This document shows, one piece after another, positions 33,016-42,462 of a stretch of 64,000 nt of DNA. A model generated the notes under the pieces. That model was not told the DNA's origin. It saw only the letters and a list, made by a program, of their open reading frames with translations, and did no database searches. Both the position numbers and the translations under genes were made by a program. The DNA is from Jeotgalibaca sp052266715. GTDB lineage: Bacteria > Bacillota > Bacilli > Lactobacillales > Aerococcaceae. Each line of letters opens with the position of its first letter. The first letter of the stretch is position 1. The stretch lies in the NCBI GenBank assembly GCA_052266715.1, contig JBQPRB010000001.1. The stretch is one strand, 5' to 3'.

Positions 33016-34980
33016 TTATTGCACGATTGAGTAATAGATTCTCGCTGTTAATCGGTAGATAATCCAGTAAATCAACCCAAACGCAACAACAACACCTACT
33101 ATACTTCCTATCAAGATCGTATGTGAATGCAATCCAAAAATGAGTAACATTTTATACAAGATTGGATATGCAAATGCCGTGTGAATCGTTGCAACAATAA
33201 TCGGCAACATGAACATCCAGATGACCTGGCTACGGCTCGTGTCACGGATCATCTCTTTATCCAATCCAACTTTCTGCATAATCTGGAACCGCGTCCGATC
33301 TTCATAGCCTTCAGAAACTTGCTTGAAATAAGTAATTAAAATAGTCCCAATTGTGAAAAGCGTGCCCAAGAAAATTCCCAGGAACAGAAACCCTCCCGTC
33401 ATGGAATACCATTCTTCGCGCATATCAGCCTGTGTTTCATAGTTAACGATTGCTTCTTCTTCAATTAACGGTCGTAGTTTTTTTGAATATGCCGCCCCAG
33501 CTTCATCCGATGCATGCGTATTCCATAGAATACTTCCCGTAACACTTGTATCGTAACTTTGGCCTTTTTCTTCATATGTATCGAGAATTGTACTAATCGT
33601 AGCCACGGTGGGGACTACAAATAAGAACGTTTGTCCCAATTCTTCGTCAGTCATAAAATGATCTAATTCATCGCTAAAAGTCTTCACCTTGAATTCTTCA
33701 TCCGCTATCCGAATCGTATCAAATTGATATTTCGCTGCTTCATGAATATAAATTTCTCCTGTTTTTGGTGCCAAGGAAAGACCTTCAAGTTCATTTATAG
33801 TTTCCGCTGTCAGAAGTGTTGTAGACGTATAAGAACCATCGTCTCCTTTTATTTCATTCCCATTCAGAACACCAAAGACGTTTGCATAAGAGTAACTCTC
33901 TAAATCAGAAATTGTTAAACCAAATGTATCGGATTGAATACGTGCTGTTACTTTATCAATATCTGCTTGTATAGCTTCCATTGTTTTCTCATCATCATAA
34001 TAAACGGTAGCCTGATGATCGGATGGATAACGACTCGTTAAAGCTTGTTCCGATCCCACATATATTGCGGTAGTTGTACCCAAAGCGATAATGACCATAC
34101 AGGAAAGAATCGCAATGTTGGCGAGACCTGTTGCATTTTGTTTCATCCGGTAAAGCATCCCCGAAATAGAAATAAAAGCGCGTGGTTGGTAATACAGTTT
34201 TTGATTTTTTTTCATCCGTTTCAGAATGTAGATGGAACCAGAAGTAAATAGCAAGTAGGTTCCAACAATAACCAACAAAACTGCGGTGAAAAAGTTGACT
34301 AAAGCTGCGATTGGATCTGTTATTGTTAGGGAAATATAGTAACCTGCCCCTAATAACAAAAGTCCCAGCAGAAATAGAAAGACGTTACTTTTAGGTTCTT
34401 TCTCCCCTTCTTTCTCTCCACGCAGTAATTGTATCGGGTTGGAAAACGTCACCTGACTGACATTATACAAATAGGCAATAAAGAAAATAGTGACAAACAC
34501 AGCAGCTGTCAGGACAAAATTCAAGGGATTAAATGAGTAAGGCATTTCAACCGGTAATTTCAACAAATAATTCAAAAAGAGAAACATCAGTCGCCCTAAC
34601 ACAGACCCCATTACTAGCCCCAGTAGAATGGTAACCATCCCAACAATAATGGATTCAAGCAACAAAATACGCGCAACATGTCGTTTTTCCAGCCCCAAAA
34701 TCCCGTACAGCCCAACCTCTTTTTTACGCTTTTTTATAAGAAAACTGTTTGTATAAAGTAGAAAAACCAATGAAAACAGCCCGATGGTAATGGCTCCGAA
34801 TCGGAACAGGAGTATTAATATATCTGCTCCACGCATCCCATCAAAGTCGTTGGACATGAGTGAGAACATTTGAAAAAGCATGGAAACCGTCAGGGTTGCA
34901 GAGATTCCGTAGGGAAGATAGAGTTGCTTGTTGGCCCGGATATTACGCAGTGCCATTTTCAAGTAAAAATTACTCTGCAT
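33016..34980 (-). CDS. BceB-type ABC transporter permease
   Basis: FtsX-family permease of 654 residues. About ten membrane segments, with an extracellular domain of roughly 200 residues between segments 7 and 8 (about 310-520), the hallmark of BceB-like detoxification modules for peptide antibiotics acting on lipid II-cycle intermediates. The start ATG 34980 follows GAGGTG at 6 bases and overlaps bceA by 11 bases; a GTG at 34989 is less likely. Substrate cannot be read from sequence. It is last in the bceRS-bceAB block. Confidence 0.9.
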   Translation of the reverse strand: MQSNFYLKMALRNIRANKQLYLPYGISATLTVSMLFQMFSLMSNDFDGMRGADILILLFRFGAITIGLFSLVFLLYTNSFLIKKRKKEVGLYGILGLEKRHVARILLLESIIVGMVTILLGLVMGSVLGRLMFLFLNYLLKLPVEMPYSFNPLNFVLTAAVFVTIFFIAYLYNVSQVTFSNPIQLLRGEKEGEKEPKSNVFLFLLGLLLLGAGYYISLTITDPIAALVNFFTAVLLVIVGTYLLFTSGSIYILKRMKKNQKLYYQPRAFISISGMLYRMKQNATGLANIAILSCMVIIALGTTTAIYVGSEQALTSRYPSDHQATVYYDDEKTMEAIQADIDKVTARIQSDTFGLTISDLESYSYANVFGVLNGNEIKGDDGSYTSTTLLTAETINELEGLSLAPKTGEIYIHEAAKYQFDTIRIADEEFKVKTFSDELDHFMTDEELGQTFLFVVPTVATISTILDTYEEKGQSYDTSVTGSILWNTHASDEAGAAYSKKLRPLIEEEAIVNYETQADMREEWYSMTGGFLFLGIFLGTLFTIGTILITYFKQVSEGYEDRTRFQIMQKVGLDKEMIRDTSRSQVIWMFMLPIIVATIHTAFAYPILYKMLLIFGLHSHTILIGSIVGVVVAFGLIYWIIYRLTARIYYSIVQ

Positions 34981-35740
34981 GCTGCTCACCTCGATTGGTC
35001 ACGACCAACATCGATTGGGCAATCTTGTCCCGGAAATCTTCAACCGAAAGGTTCCCACGATACAATTCATGGTATACGATGCCATCGCGAATAAATAATA
35101 CGCGGTTTGAATAGCTGGCCGCCTGCACACTGTGGGTAACCATCATAATCGTTTGCCCTTCTTCGTTAATCCGTTCAAATGTCTCCAACAGGTTTTGTGA
35201 TGCTTTCGAATCTAGCGCACCTGTTGGTTCATCGGCTAACAGTACTTTTGGTTGGGTAATTAACGCACGCGCCACAGCAGCACGTTGTTTTTGACCACCT
35301 GAAACTTCATAGGGGAAACGAATTAATTGTTCATGAATACCCAGGTTCTTCGCTAGAGGCAACAACCTTTTTTCCATTTCAATAACGGGTATTCCGGATA
35401 AAACAAGTGGCAAGGAAATATTATCTTTCAAATTAAATGTGTCCAACAAGTTAAAATCCTGGAATACAAATCCCAGTGTGTCGCGACGAAAACGTGAAAT
35501 CTCTTTGTCTTTAATTTTGGATAGTGGTTGTCCTTCTAAATAGACTTCTCCAGATGTTGGTTTATCCAACGTGGAAAGAATGTTCAACAACGTTGTTTTT
35601 CCAGATCCAGATTCTCCCATGATTGCGATAAATTCACCTTTATTAACAGAAAAATTCACATTACTAAGTGCTTCCGTCCCTTTATTAGCCAACCTTGCAC
35701 GGTATATTTTTTTTAAGTTCTTAATTTCAATAAATGTCAT
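34970..35740 (-). CDS. BceA-type ABC transporter ATPase
   Basis: ATPase of 256 residues with Walker A GESGSGKTT, Q-loop, signature VSGGQKQRAAVARA, Walker B VLLADEPTG and the H-loop in MMVTHS. It partners the BceB-type permease that follows with an 11-base overlap. A strong AAGGAGG precedes ATG 35740. Upstream, after the kinase gene, lie a perfect BceR-type operator and a TATAAT with no good -35, the usual layout of a promoter switched on by a BceR-like regulator. Confidence 0.93.
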   Translation of the reverse strand: MTFIEIKNLKKIYRARLANKGTEALSNVNFSVNKGEFIAIMGESGSGKTTLLNILSTLDKPTSGEVYLEGQPLSKIKDKEISRFRRDTLGFVFQDFNLLDTFNLKDNISLPLVLSGIPVIEMEKRLLPLAKNLGIHEQLIRFPYEVSGGQKQRAAVARALITQPKVLLADEPTGALDSKASQNLLETFERINEEGQTIMMVTHSVQAASYSNRVLFIRDGIVYHELYRGNLSVEDFRDKIAQSMLVVTNRGEQHAE

Positions 35741-35816
35741 TGTTATTCCTCCTTGCCTATAATAATAGAGGATTATATCCCTCCTAGCCTTTATTTTTCC
35801 TTACAATCAAACAAAG

Positions 35817-35841
35817 GAACCTTACACTTTTGTAAGGTTCC
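35817..35841 (-). promoter_or_regulatory. BceR-type operator overlapping a terminator-like hairpin before bceA
   Basis: TTACA-N4-TGTAA, the BceR-like consensus, sits at 35822-35835 inside a larger perfect inverted repeat GGAACCTTAC / GTAAGGTTCC. A TATAAT (35772-35777, minus) lies about 45 bp downstream without a recognisable -35, as expected of an activator-dependent promoter. The hairpin could also end transcripts from bceRS. Confidence 0.7.
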
Positions 35842-35844
35842 GCG

Positions 35845-36813
35845 TTAATCAAATAATAAGACATCATTCCGCTCCAAATGGAGGATGGCTTTTGTGTAAA
35901 TACCGACTTCAGATTCAATTTCCAGTCGATGGCCAAGTCGTTTGCAAATCATTCGACTTAAAAACAAACCCAAACCCGTTGACTTTTCATGCAAGCGACC
36001 GGATAAACCCGTATATCCTTTTTCAAAAATTTTGGGCAGATCCTCTGCACGAACACCCGTCCCATTATCCTCAATAATCAAACTATCACCTTCCGCATAG
36101 ATACGGATTCGGCCGGTGGGTGCATATTTCAAACTGTTGGACAGAAGTTGTTCCACAATGACTTCCAACCACTTATTATCCGATACCACCGATAATTGCA
36201 TCGGTTGGTAATCAAGCTGGATACGATTATAAATAAAGAGGCTTGCATACTTCTTGATAACTTTACGGATTACACTATCTAAATCAACGTTAACTAAATC
36301 AAGCTCTTGATTGGTTCCTTCCAACTTCAAGTAATTTAGCGCCATGTGGGTGTAATCTTCCACCCGAATCAATTCTTGTTCGATTTGCTTTTTAGATTCA
36401 GAGTGCGGTAATTGCTGTTGAAGTAAGCTCATCGCTGCAATGGGCGTTTTGATTTGATGCAACCAAAGCGTAAAATAATCCATTTGCTCTTGTTCCTTTT
36501 CGCGATTCCTCTGTTCCTGGTCCCGCAGTTTTTCTTCCAACAACGCAAGTTTTGTTTGATAAATCTGTTCAATCGAAGTAAATTCATCTTCCAATGCCAA
36601 CTCCTGTTTAAGGGCTCTATATCTTTCAGCATATCGCAACCACTGATAGAGCCAGTAAATCATTGAAAATAATCCCGTTAACAATAAACTATACCTAAAA
36701 AAAGGACCGGGAAAACGTGTCAGGAAAGCAACAATACCAAAACAAAGAGCAGCAACGCCAGCAATAACGGCTTGTGGTCGCATCGCATGCAAGAAGGCTT
36801 TGAAGATGGTCAT
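35845..36813 (-). CDS. BceS-type intramembrane-sensing histidine kinase
   Basis: Kinase of 322 residues with two close membrane segments near the N terminus (about 16-32 and 43-59) and almost no extracellular loop, as in BceS kinases that detect flux through their ABC transporter. The phospho-acceptor His is in DYFTLWLHQIKTPIA (about residue 119), and the ATPase domain has the N-box and EDNGTGV and STGLGLF boxes. ATG 36813 overlaps the regulator's TGA by one base. Confidence 0.9.
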   Translation of the reverse strand: MTIFKAFLHAMRPQAVIAGVAALCFGIVAFLTRFPGPFFRYSLLLTGLFSMIYWLYQWLRYAERYRALKQELALEDEFTSIEQIYQTKLALLEEKLRDQEQRNREKEQEQMDYFTLWLHQIKTPIAAMSLLQQQLPHSESKKQIEQELIRVEDYTHMALNYLKLEGTNQELDLVNVDLDSVIRKVIKKYASLFIYNRIQLDYQPMQLSVVSDNKWLEVIVEQLLSNSLKYAPTGRIRIYAEGDSLIIEDNGTGVRAEDLPKIFEKGYTGLSGRLHEKSTGLGLFLSRMICKRLGHRLEIESEVGIYTKAILHLERNDVLLFD

Positions 36814-37496
36814 CACGGGGTATCCTCCTCTGTCACTGAATAACCCATTCCTTTTTTGGTAACAATGAATGAATCCAAGCCGATATTCTTCATTTTTTTA
36901 CGCAACCGTGTAATAGTGACAGCCAACGTATTATCATCGATAAACGATTCATCTTCCCACAAACGCACCATAATCTCCTCACGGGCTACAAACGTTCCTT
37001 TCTTTTGAAAAAGGAGTTCGAGCGTTCGCAGCTCATTGCGCGTTAAGTCCAACTCATTGTCCCCGTATATTAACTTCGATTCTCCTGGTTTGAGGATAAC
37101 CGAACCGTGGTGCAAGTAGTTTTCATTTCCAGTGAAATCATAGGTGCGTCGCAATAAAGCCTGGATTTTCGCCAGTGCAACATTCAAGTCAAAAGGCTTT
37201 TGGATATAATCATCCCCGCCCATTTGAATGGCCATGACGATGTCCATATTTTCGGTACGACTGGAGATAAAAATGAGCGGCACTTGGGAAATTTTACGGA
37301 TTTCCTGACACCAGTAATAACCATTAAAGGCAGGTAATTGGATATCCATTAATACAAGTTGAGGTGTCTCGGTATGGAAATGGTTCAGGACATTTTGAAA
37401 ATCAGTGACCACAAAGGAATCGTAGCCCCATTTTTTCAGTTCTGCAGCCAAAACGGATGAAATGGTGCGATCATCCTCAACAATCATGATTTTCAT
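36813..37496 (-). CDS. BceR-type response regulator
   Basis: OmpR-family response regulator of 227 residues. Asp51 in LVLMDIQLP is the phosphorylation site; the C-terminal winged helix contains DDNTLAVTITRLRKK, close to BceR proteins. A GAGGGGTG site precedes ATG 37496. Its target is probably the TTACA-N4-TGTAA site in front of bceA. It begins 8 bases after alr on the same strand, so it may also be reached from the alr transcript. Confidence 0.92.
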   Translation of the reverse strand: MKIMIVEDDRTISSVLAAELKKWGYDSFVVTDFQNVLNHFHTETPQLVLMDIQLPAFNGYYWCQEIRKISQVPLIFISSRTENMDIVMAIQMGGDDYIQKPFDLNVALAKIQALLRRTYDFTGNENYLHHGSVILKPGESKLIYGDNELDLTRNELRTLELLFQKKGTFVAREEIMVRLWEDESFIDDNTLAVTITRLRKKMKNIGLDSFIVTKKGMGYSVTEEDTP

Positions 37497-37503
37497 TTTG
37501 TCT

Positions 37504-38640
37504 TCACCCCTCTTTTATATCGCTGTAAATACGTGGTACACGTGTACTGATGCCGCACAAAATCTCATAACCTATTGTTCCCAGAGCAACTGCCATTTCG
37601 GAAGGACTGTTCACTTCGCCGTTATTCTCGCCCAGCATCGTTACTTTCGTACCTACTGGATATTCTTTTGGCAAACTGATCATCAGTTGGTCCATGCAGA
37701 CAACGCCACGGACAGGACAGCGGTGCCCATCCACCAATAGCGTTTGGCTGCCTAGGTCACGACGCCAGCCATCAGCATAGCCAACCGGTAACGTTGCCAA
37801 CCACTCACCTTCATACGCTTTGTAGCGGGCACCATAGCTGATGGTGTCGCCTTCGTGCATTTGCTTCACATAGCTGATTTCTGTTTCCAGCGTAAAGGCT
37901 GGTTTTAACTTATAAGGCAAAGGAATCGTTAAGTCCGACGGGTTATAGCCATACATGGCAATCCCTATCCTGACGGCATCCGTTTGGAAGTCTTCATGCC
38001 ATAACGTCATGGCTGAATTTGCTAAATGAACGATTTCTGGGCGTTTTTCCATACTTTGTACGAGTTCCTTGAAACGCGCGTATTGACGCTCGACTTGGGC
38101 GTCATCCTCGCCATCCGCGGTTGCGAAGTGGGTAAAGATCCCTTCCAAGTGCAACGATTCGTGTTTGTCACAGAACGCCTCAAATGCCTGGACCTCTTTG
38201 GCAGTCCTTAGACCAATTCGGCCCATCCCTGTATCAAGTGCTAAATGAATGCGCAAAGGGTTGGTTGTTTTCCGCAAATTCAACAACGGCAATGCTGCTT
38301 CCAACCATTCAAAGGAAGAAACGGTCACACTGATATTGGAGTCCGCCATCAATGCCACATCCCGTACTTCGGTCAGTCCCATCACTAATAAGAAATCTTC
38401 GGTAAAACCATTTTGGCGCAGTTCGATTGCTTCATCAAGGATGGCTACACAGAAACCATCCACTCCCGCTTCTTTGGCGGCATTCGCTATTGGAACGGCA
38501 CCATGTCCGTATCCATCCGCCTTTACAACAGCCAATAGTTTCTTTTCCGGTTTAATATATTTTCGAATTTGATTAATATTCCATTTGATTGCACCTAAGT
38601 CAACTTTCGCCACTGTTGGGCGATGTGTTCCTCGCACCAT
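37504..38640 (-). CDS. alr: alanine racemase
   Basis: PLP enzyme of 378 residues making D-alanine for the cell wall. The cofactor lysine is in VVKADGYGHG (about residue 40) and the catalytic tyrosine in ISYGARY. ATG 38640 follows AAGGGG at 10 bases; the longer frame to 38715 runs into acpS. The acpS-alr pair on one strand is common in Firmicutes. The gene lies 8 bases before the regulator of the Bce module. Confidence 0.95.
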   Translation of the reverse strand: MVRGTHRPTVAKVDLGAIKWNINQIRKYIKPEKKLLAVVKADGYGHGAVPIANAAKEAGVDGFCVAILDEAIELRQNGFTEDFLLVMGLTEVRDVALMADSNISVTVSSFEWLEAALPLLNLRKTTNPLRIHLALDTGMGRIGLRTAKEVQAFEAFCDKHESLHLEGIFTHFATADGEDDAQVERQYARFKELVQSMEKRPEIVHLANSAMTLWHEDFQTDAVRIGIAMYGYNPSDLTIPLPYKLKPAFTLETEISYVKQMHEGDTISYGARYKAYEGEWLATLPVGYADGWRRDLGSQTLLVDGHRCPVRGVVCMDQLMISLPKEYPVGTKVTMLGENNGEVNSPSEMAVALGTIGYEILCGISTRVPRIYSDIKEG

Positions 38641-38654
38641 AAAATAAAATCCCC

Positions 38655-39005
38655 TTACTTTTCTAAGATTACTTGCGCAACCACTGTATTTGAAGAATGC
38701 GAAATGGAAACCCAAACGTTGCCTTCAAATGGTGATTTCGTCACATTTGGTTTGCCGCGTTCACCGGGTAAAACTTCCATATCCTGAAAGGATAATTTCC
38801 CGATTCCGGTTCCGTAGGCTTTTGAGAAAGCCTCCTTGACCGCATAGCGACCAGCCAGAAATTCCATTTTCCGGGTGCCGGTCATTTTATCAAAAAGAGC
38901 AAATTCTTTTTCTGTCAGGACCCGGGTGGCAAATTGCTCGCGCCTTTCGTAAGCCCGCGTGATACGGTCCAGTTCAGTCACATCCAGGCCAATTCCCACA
39001 ATCAT
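38655..39005 (-). CDS. acpS: holo-[acyl-carrier-protein] synthase
   Basis: Phosphopantetheinyl transferase of 116 residues. It has the AcpS signatures GIGLDVTELDRI near the N terminus and FLAGRYAVKEAFSKAYGTGIG in the middle. ATG 39005 follows GAGGAG at 8 bases; GTG 39014 is the alternative. It is co-directional with alr, 14 bases upstream of that gene. Confidence 0.95.
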   Translation of the reverse strand: MIVGIGLDVTELDRITRAYERREQFATRVLTEKEFALFDKMTGTRKMEFLAGRYAVKEAFSKAYGTGIGKLSFQDMEVLPGERGKPNVTKSPFEGNVWVSISHSSNTVVAQVILEK

Positions 39006-39032
39006 CTTTGTCACTCCTCATGTTCAATGTCT

Positions 39033-40370
39033 TTATTTTACCAGAAAATCATTTGGTATGAATAGATTGCGGTCATCTAAATCAATATCTTGCAGGGAAC
39101 GGGTGGAATAACGTTTCAAAAACCCATCACTGTTCTCCTGAATAATTTTGTAACCTGGGTGAGTTTCGAGTGTTTCATCGGTTTCAAAGTCTTGGCCGGA
39201 GAAGTAGCGGACATTCAGTCGTCCCACAAAATCCATTACGTCCTCTTCGTAAGTTTCCTCGTACCACTGCTCTTCAAACATCTGCCTCAAACCCAATGTC
39301 GCGCCATCTTCATAAAAAATATCATAAGCTGTTTGTTTGTAATCCAACAAATCCGGATCAGTTTGATTGGTCGCTTGTGCCCACTCCTCGACTGCCAATT
39401 CGCGGTGGCTATAGTTCAGACCCTCTGGCGAAATAGTAATTTCACCGACGCTATTGGGAAAAATCGACAAAGCACCTGTTATGACTTCCCGGGTATCGGC
39501 GTCGGACGAGATGTTTTGCGCATGGATATGACCCGCAAACAAAGCTGTAATCCCTTGTTCCTTTAACAAAGGATTGATTTCATCTGCATTTACCAAGGTA
39601 TGTCCGGTTCGCTTGGAATCGTTATGCGAAAGGAGCGGATGGTGTCCCACCCACATCTTTGCATTATGCACCTGGAAATAATCGGATAACCAGGCAGCTG
39701 TTTCCATTTTTATTTTCCCTTCTACGGTTGGCGAACTTGTATTTTCGGTATCCGTGTAAATATTTGTATCCATCATAAGGATGGGATAGCCTGTTGCAGG
39801 TTCGATGGCGTAGCTGAGTGAATTGGGGTCTTGATTAATTGCCAAGTCAAAACCAAAATCAGCAAACAGTTCGCGGAAATCGTCGGGAGAGACTTGCTTG
39901 GTCGGTTTCATTTCAGGACCTTCAAATTTACGGGCCCATCCACTATGAATATCGTGGTTTCCGGGAATAACGCTGACCTGGGTTCCGTTTGCCTCGACTT
40001 GTTCAAAGTAGGCCGCTAAATCCACCATACTTTGGTACTCACCGTTAAAGGTCAAGTCGCCGCTGACTATCAGTAAATCGGGTTTCTCAATGGCCGCTTC
40101 CCAAACGAGTGCTTGCATCACGGAGTCGATGTGCGCCAAGTCCTTTCCTGCCGCTGATGCTTTCATCTGTGCGAAAGCTGAACCGACATCATGGAGCTCC
40201 GGTGAGATATAGTGGATATCGGTCACCATCCATATTTTCAAATCTTCTGATTCAGAGACAAGCGGATCTATGTTTCGAAATTCTGTTTCCGTTGTCCCAG
40301 CTGCTGTAAAGCGATATAAAAAACCGCCCGAAATAATAAGTGCGGATAGAATTGCTAATTTTTTTATCAT
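39033..40370 (-). CDS. secreted or anchored metallophosphoesterase
   Basis: Calcineurin-like phosphoesterase of 445 residues with an N-terminal hydrophobic segment (about 4-22) that is a signal or anchor; there is no lipobox cysteine. Metal-site motifs are in order: TDIHY, SGDLTFNGEY, PGNHDIHSG, GHHPLLS and AGHIHAQN. The rest has no recognised domain. AGAGGG precedes ATG 40370; a frame to 40496 enters the repeat array and lacks a site. The substrate is unknown; cyclic-nucleotide phosphodiesterase-like annotations are common for this family. It lies upstream of acpS on the same strand. Confidence 0.85.
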   Translation of the reverse strand: MIKKLAILSALIISGGFLYRFTAAGTTETEFRNIDPLVSESEDLKIWMVTDIHYISPELHDVGSAFAQMKASAAGKDLAHIDSVMQALVWEAAIEKPDLLIVSGDLTFNGEYQSMVDLAAYFEQVEANGTQVSVIPGNHDIHSGWARKFEGPEMKPTKQVSPDDFRELFADFGFDLAINQDPNSLSYAIEPATGYPILMMDTNIYTDTENTSSPTVEGKIKMETAAWLSDYFQVHNAKMWVGHHPLLSHNDSKRTGHTLVNADEINPLLKEQGITALFAGHIHAQNISSDADTREVITGALSIFPNSVGEITISPEGLNYSHRELAVEEWAQATNQTDPDLLDYKQTAYDIFYEDGATLGLRQMFEEQWYEETYEEDVMDFVGRLNVRYFSGQDFETDETLETHPGYKIIQENSDGFLKRYSTRSLQDIDLDDRNLFIPNDFLVK

Positions 40371-40445
40371 GCGTATGCCCTCTTTCATGTAATAACAATT
40401 AATTATTGCAAAAATAGCGCATGACTTCAAGAAATTGGTGCAAGG

Positions 40446-40637
40446 TGCGGCGTTTAAAATGATTTTTGGTACTGAACACCGCACTATGGCTCCCAAGTGC
40501 GGTGTTCAGAAAATTATTTCAGTGGGAACGCCGCACTTTTGGAAAAAATGCGGCGTTTAGCGTTACTATATTTCAGCATCGCCGCATTTGGCGCTAAAAT
40601 GCGGCGTTTAGACTTTTTTCGCGCACTTAACGCCGCA
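40446..40637. repeat. 51-bp-period alternating-word array C (TGCGGCGTT), eight copies
   Basis: Eight copies of TGCGGCGTT and its inverse AACGCCGCA alternate without exception: forward at 40446, 40498, 40549, 40600; reverse at 40475, 40527, 40578, 40629. Steps are 29, 23, 29, 22, 29, 22, 29 bases. The 20-base loops and 13-14-base linkers have no common sequence. It lies between the cshA terminator and the phosphoesterase gene, in the latter's 5' region. Each unit can form a hairpin with a 9-bp GC-rich stem. Confidence 0.85.
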
Positions 40638-40645
40638 CACAAAAA

Positions 40646-40678
40646 AAAAGAGCGAGACAGATGTCTCACTCTTTTGCT
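40646..40678 (-). terminator. terminator of the DEAD-box helicase gene
   Basis: AAAAGAG, a one-base mismatch and GAGACA, then the complementary arm, form the stem, followed on the minus strand by nine Ts. It starts right after the helicase stop. Confidence 0.88.
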
Positions 40679-40683
40679 AACGA

Positions 40684-42255
40684 TTAGTCGTTGCTTCTGA
40701 TTTTGAAGCTTGGTTTGCTTCCGCCTTTGCTGCTTCCACCTTTACGGTCGTCGCGGCGTTTACCAGCACCACCTGAACGGCTACTGTCGCGGTCTTTGTT
40801 CCAAGAACGGTTTCCGCCACCGCTATTGCGGTCGCTTGATTGGCGACGGTCGTTTGAACGGTTTCCACCGCTCTTACCTTTGTAGCCGCCACCGCTGCTC
40901 TTACCACGGTAGCCGCCTTTGCCGCCTTTACGGGATGGCAATGGGCGTTCTGGAGTGATGTTTACAGGCACTTCAGATGCTTCTTTTGTTTGGCTCTTAA
41001 GGAATGCAGCAGCCAATTCTTCTGCTGTATACTTGTCCAATAAATGTTTGATTGCACGTTCGTATTTGTCAGCTTCTGTATCTTTGACAATATCTTCGAT
41101 TGTGTCAATCGCATTTTTCAATTGTCCTACCATTGCCTCTTCATCTGAAGGTGGGCGAAGTGGTGACATTTCTTTACGTGTTAATTTCTCGATAGTACGT
41201 AAGTAGTCCATTTCGTTTGGTGTTACGAAAGTAACGGACATTCCTTCCTTACCAGCACGGCCTGTACGACCAATACGGTGAACGTAGCTTTCTGGATCTT
41301 GTGGGATATCGTAGTTGTAAACGTGAGTTACACCAGAAATATCCAAACCACGTGCAGCAACGTCAGTTGCAACAAGGATGTCCAAGTTTCCGCTCTTGAA
41401 GTCTTTCAAAACGCTCATGCGTTTTTTCTGAGTCAAGTCGCCATGAATTCCTTCAGCGCGGTAACCGCGTAGTTCAAGACCTTTTGACAATTCATCAACA
41501 CGACGTTTTGTACGACCGAAGATGATTGTAAGTTCTGGGTTTTGAACGTCGAATAGACGAGTCATGTTATCGAATTTCTCGAAATCTTTACATTTCACGA
41601 AATATTGATCGATCAAGTTAGCAGTCATTTCTGATGCTTTAATTTGAACGTGTTCTGGATTCTTCATGAATTGCACACCGATACGTTTGATTGCTGGCGG
41701 CATTGTAGCTGAGAACAATAGTGTTTGACGAGTTTCAGATGGTGTTTCCGAAATAATAGCTTCGATGTCTTCCAAGAAGCCCATGTTTAGCATTTCGTCT
41801 GCTTCGTCCAAAACTAATGTTTCAATGTCTTGTAATTTAAGTGCCTTGCGACGGATAAGGTCCAAAAGACGGCCAGGTGTACCTACAACAATATGTGGGT
41901 TGTTTTTCAAGCCACGGATTTGGCGACTGATATCAGCACCACCGTAAACAACTTGTGCTGTAACACGTTTGTCGCGGCCTAGACGGTACAACTCTTCTTG
42001 TGTTTGGATAGCCAATTCACGAGTTGGTGCAATAATCAAACCTTGGATTGAACGTTTGTTACGATCAATTTTTTCCAACATTGGCAGACCGAATGCAGCT
42101 GTTTTACCTGTACCTGTTTGTGCTTGTCCAATTACGTCCATTCCTTTTAAACCTAAGGGAATTGTTTGCTCCTGGATTGGCGTTGCTTCTTCAAAACCCA
42201 TAGCTTCGACGGATTTTAGTAGTTCGGGAGATAATCCCAGTTCTGTAAATTTCAT
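40684..42255 (-). CDS. cshA: DEAD-box RNA helicase CshA
   Basis: Helicase of 523 residues for RNA unwinding, decay and ribosome assembly. Motifs in order: Q motif with GFEEATPIQEQ, AQTGTGKT, PTREL, VLDEADEM, SAT, ARGLDIS and HRIGRTGR. The last 90 residues are rich in Gly, Arg, Lys and Ser (RGG-like) for RNA contact. An AGGAGG site precedes ATG 42255. The leader from the promoter at 42463-42491 is about 200 bases, long for this genome, as is seen for cold-regulated genes. Confidence 0.95.
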   Translation of the reverse strand: MKFTELGLSPELLKSVEAMGFEEATPIQEQTIPLGLKGMDVIGQAQTGTGKTAAFGLPMLEKIDRNKRSIQGLIIAPTRELAIQTQEELYRLGRDKRVTAQVVYGGADISRQIRGLKNNPHIVVGTPGRLLDLIRRKALKLQDIETLVLDEADEMLNMGFLEDIEAIISETPSETRQTLLFSATMPPAIKRIGVQFMKNPEHVQIKASEMTANLIDQYFVKCKDFEKFDNMTRLFDVQNPELTIIFGRTKRRVDELSKGLELRGYRAEGIHGDLTQKKRMSVLKDFKSGNLDILVATDVAARGLDISGVTHVYNYDIPQDPESYVHRIGRTGRAGKEGMSVTFVTPNEMDYLRTIEKLTRKEMSPLRPPSDEEAMVGQLKNAIDTIEDIVKDTEADKYERAIKHLLDKYTAEELAAAFLKSQTKEASEVPVNITPERPLPSRKGGKGGYRGKSSGGGYKGKSGGNRSNDRRQSSDRNSGGGNRSWNKDRDSSRSGGAGKRRDDRKGGSSKGGSKPSFKIRSND

Positions 42256-42462
42256 GTTTCCTCCTAGTTTTTGAGAAACATTAAGAGAGTTTTTTTATAA
42301 AATCGTAAGAAAGCGTCGTTCTGTGCCTTCTTAATCCTCTAAATTGATTGATATCATAAATCATATGCAAATGATCATTTAATCGTTTGAATAGTAAGTT
42401 ACTGGTCTCATTCTTCGTTCGCGAAGAAAACCCTCTTTATTCCTCTATTTTTAACAAAGGTA

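Noticed and set aside
40446..40637. CRISPR array
   Set aside because: The repeated word is only 9 bp and alternates in orientation, spacers are 13 and 20 bases, and no cas gene is present.
40691..40958. plus-strand frames opposite the helicase C terminus
   Set aside because: They are by-products of the low-complexity Gly/Arg-rich helicase tail.
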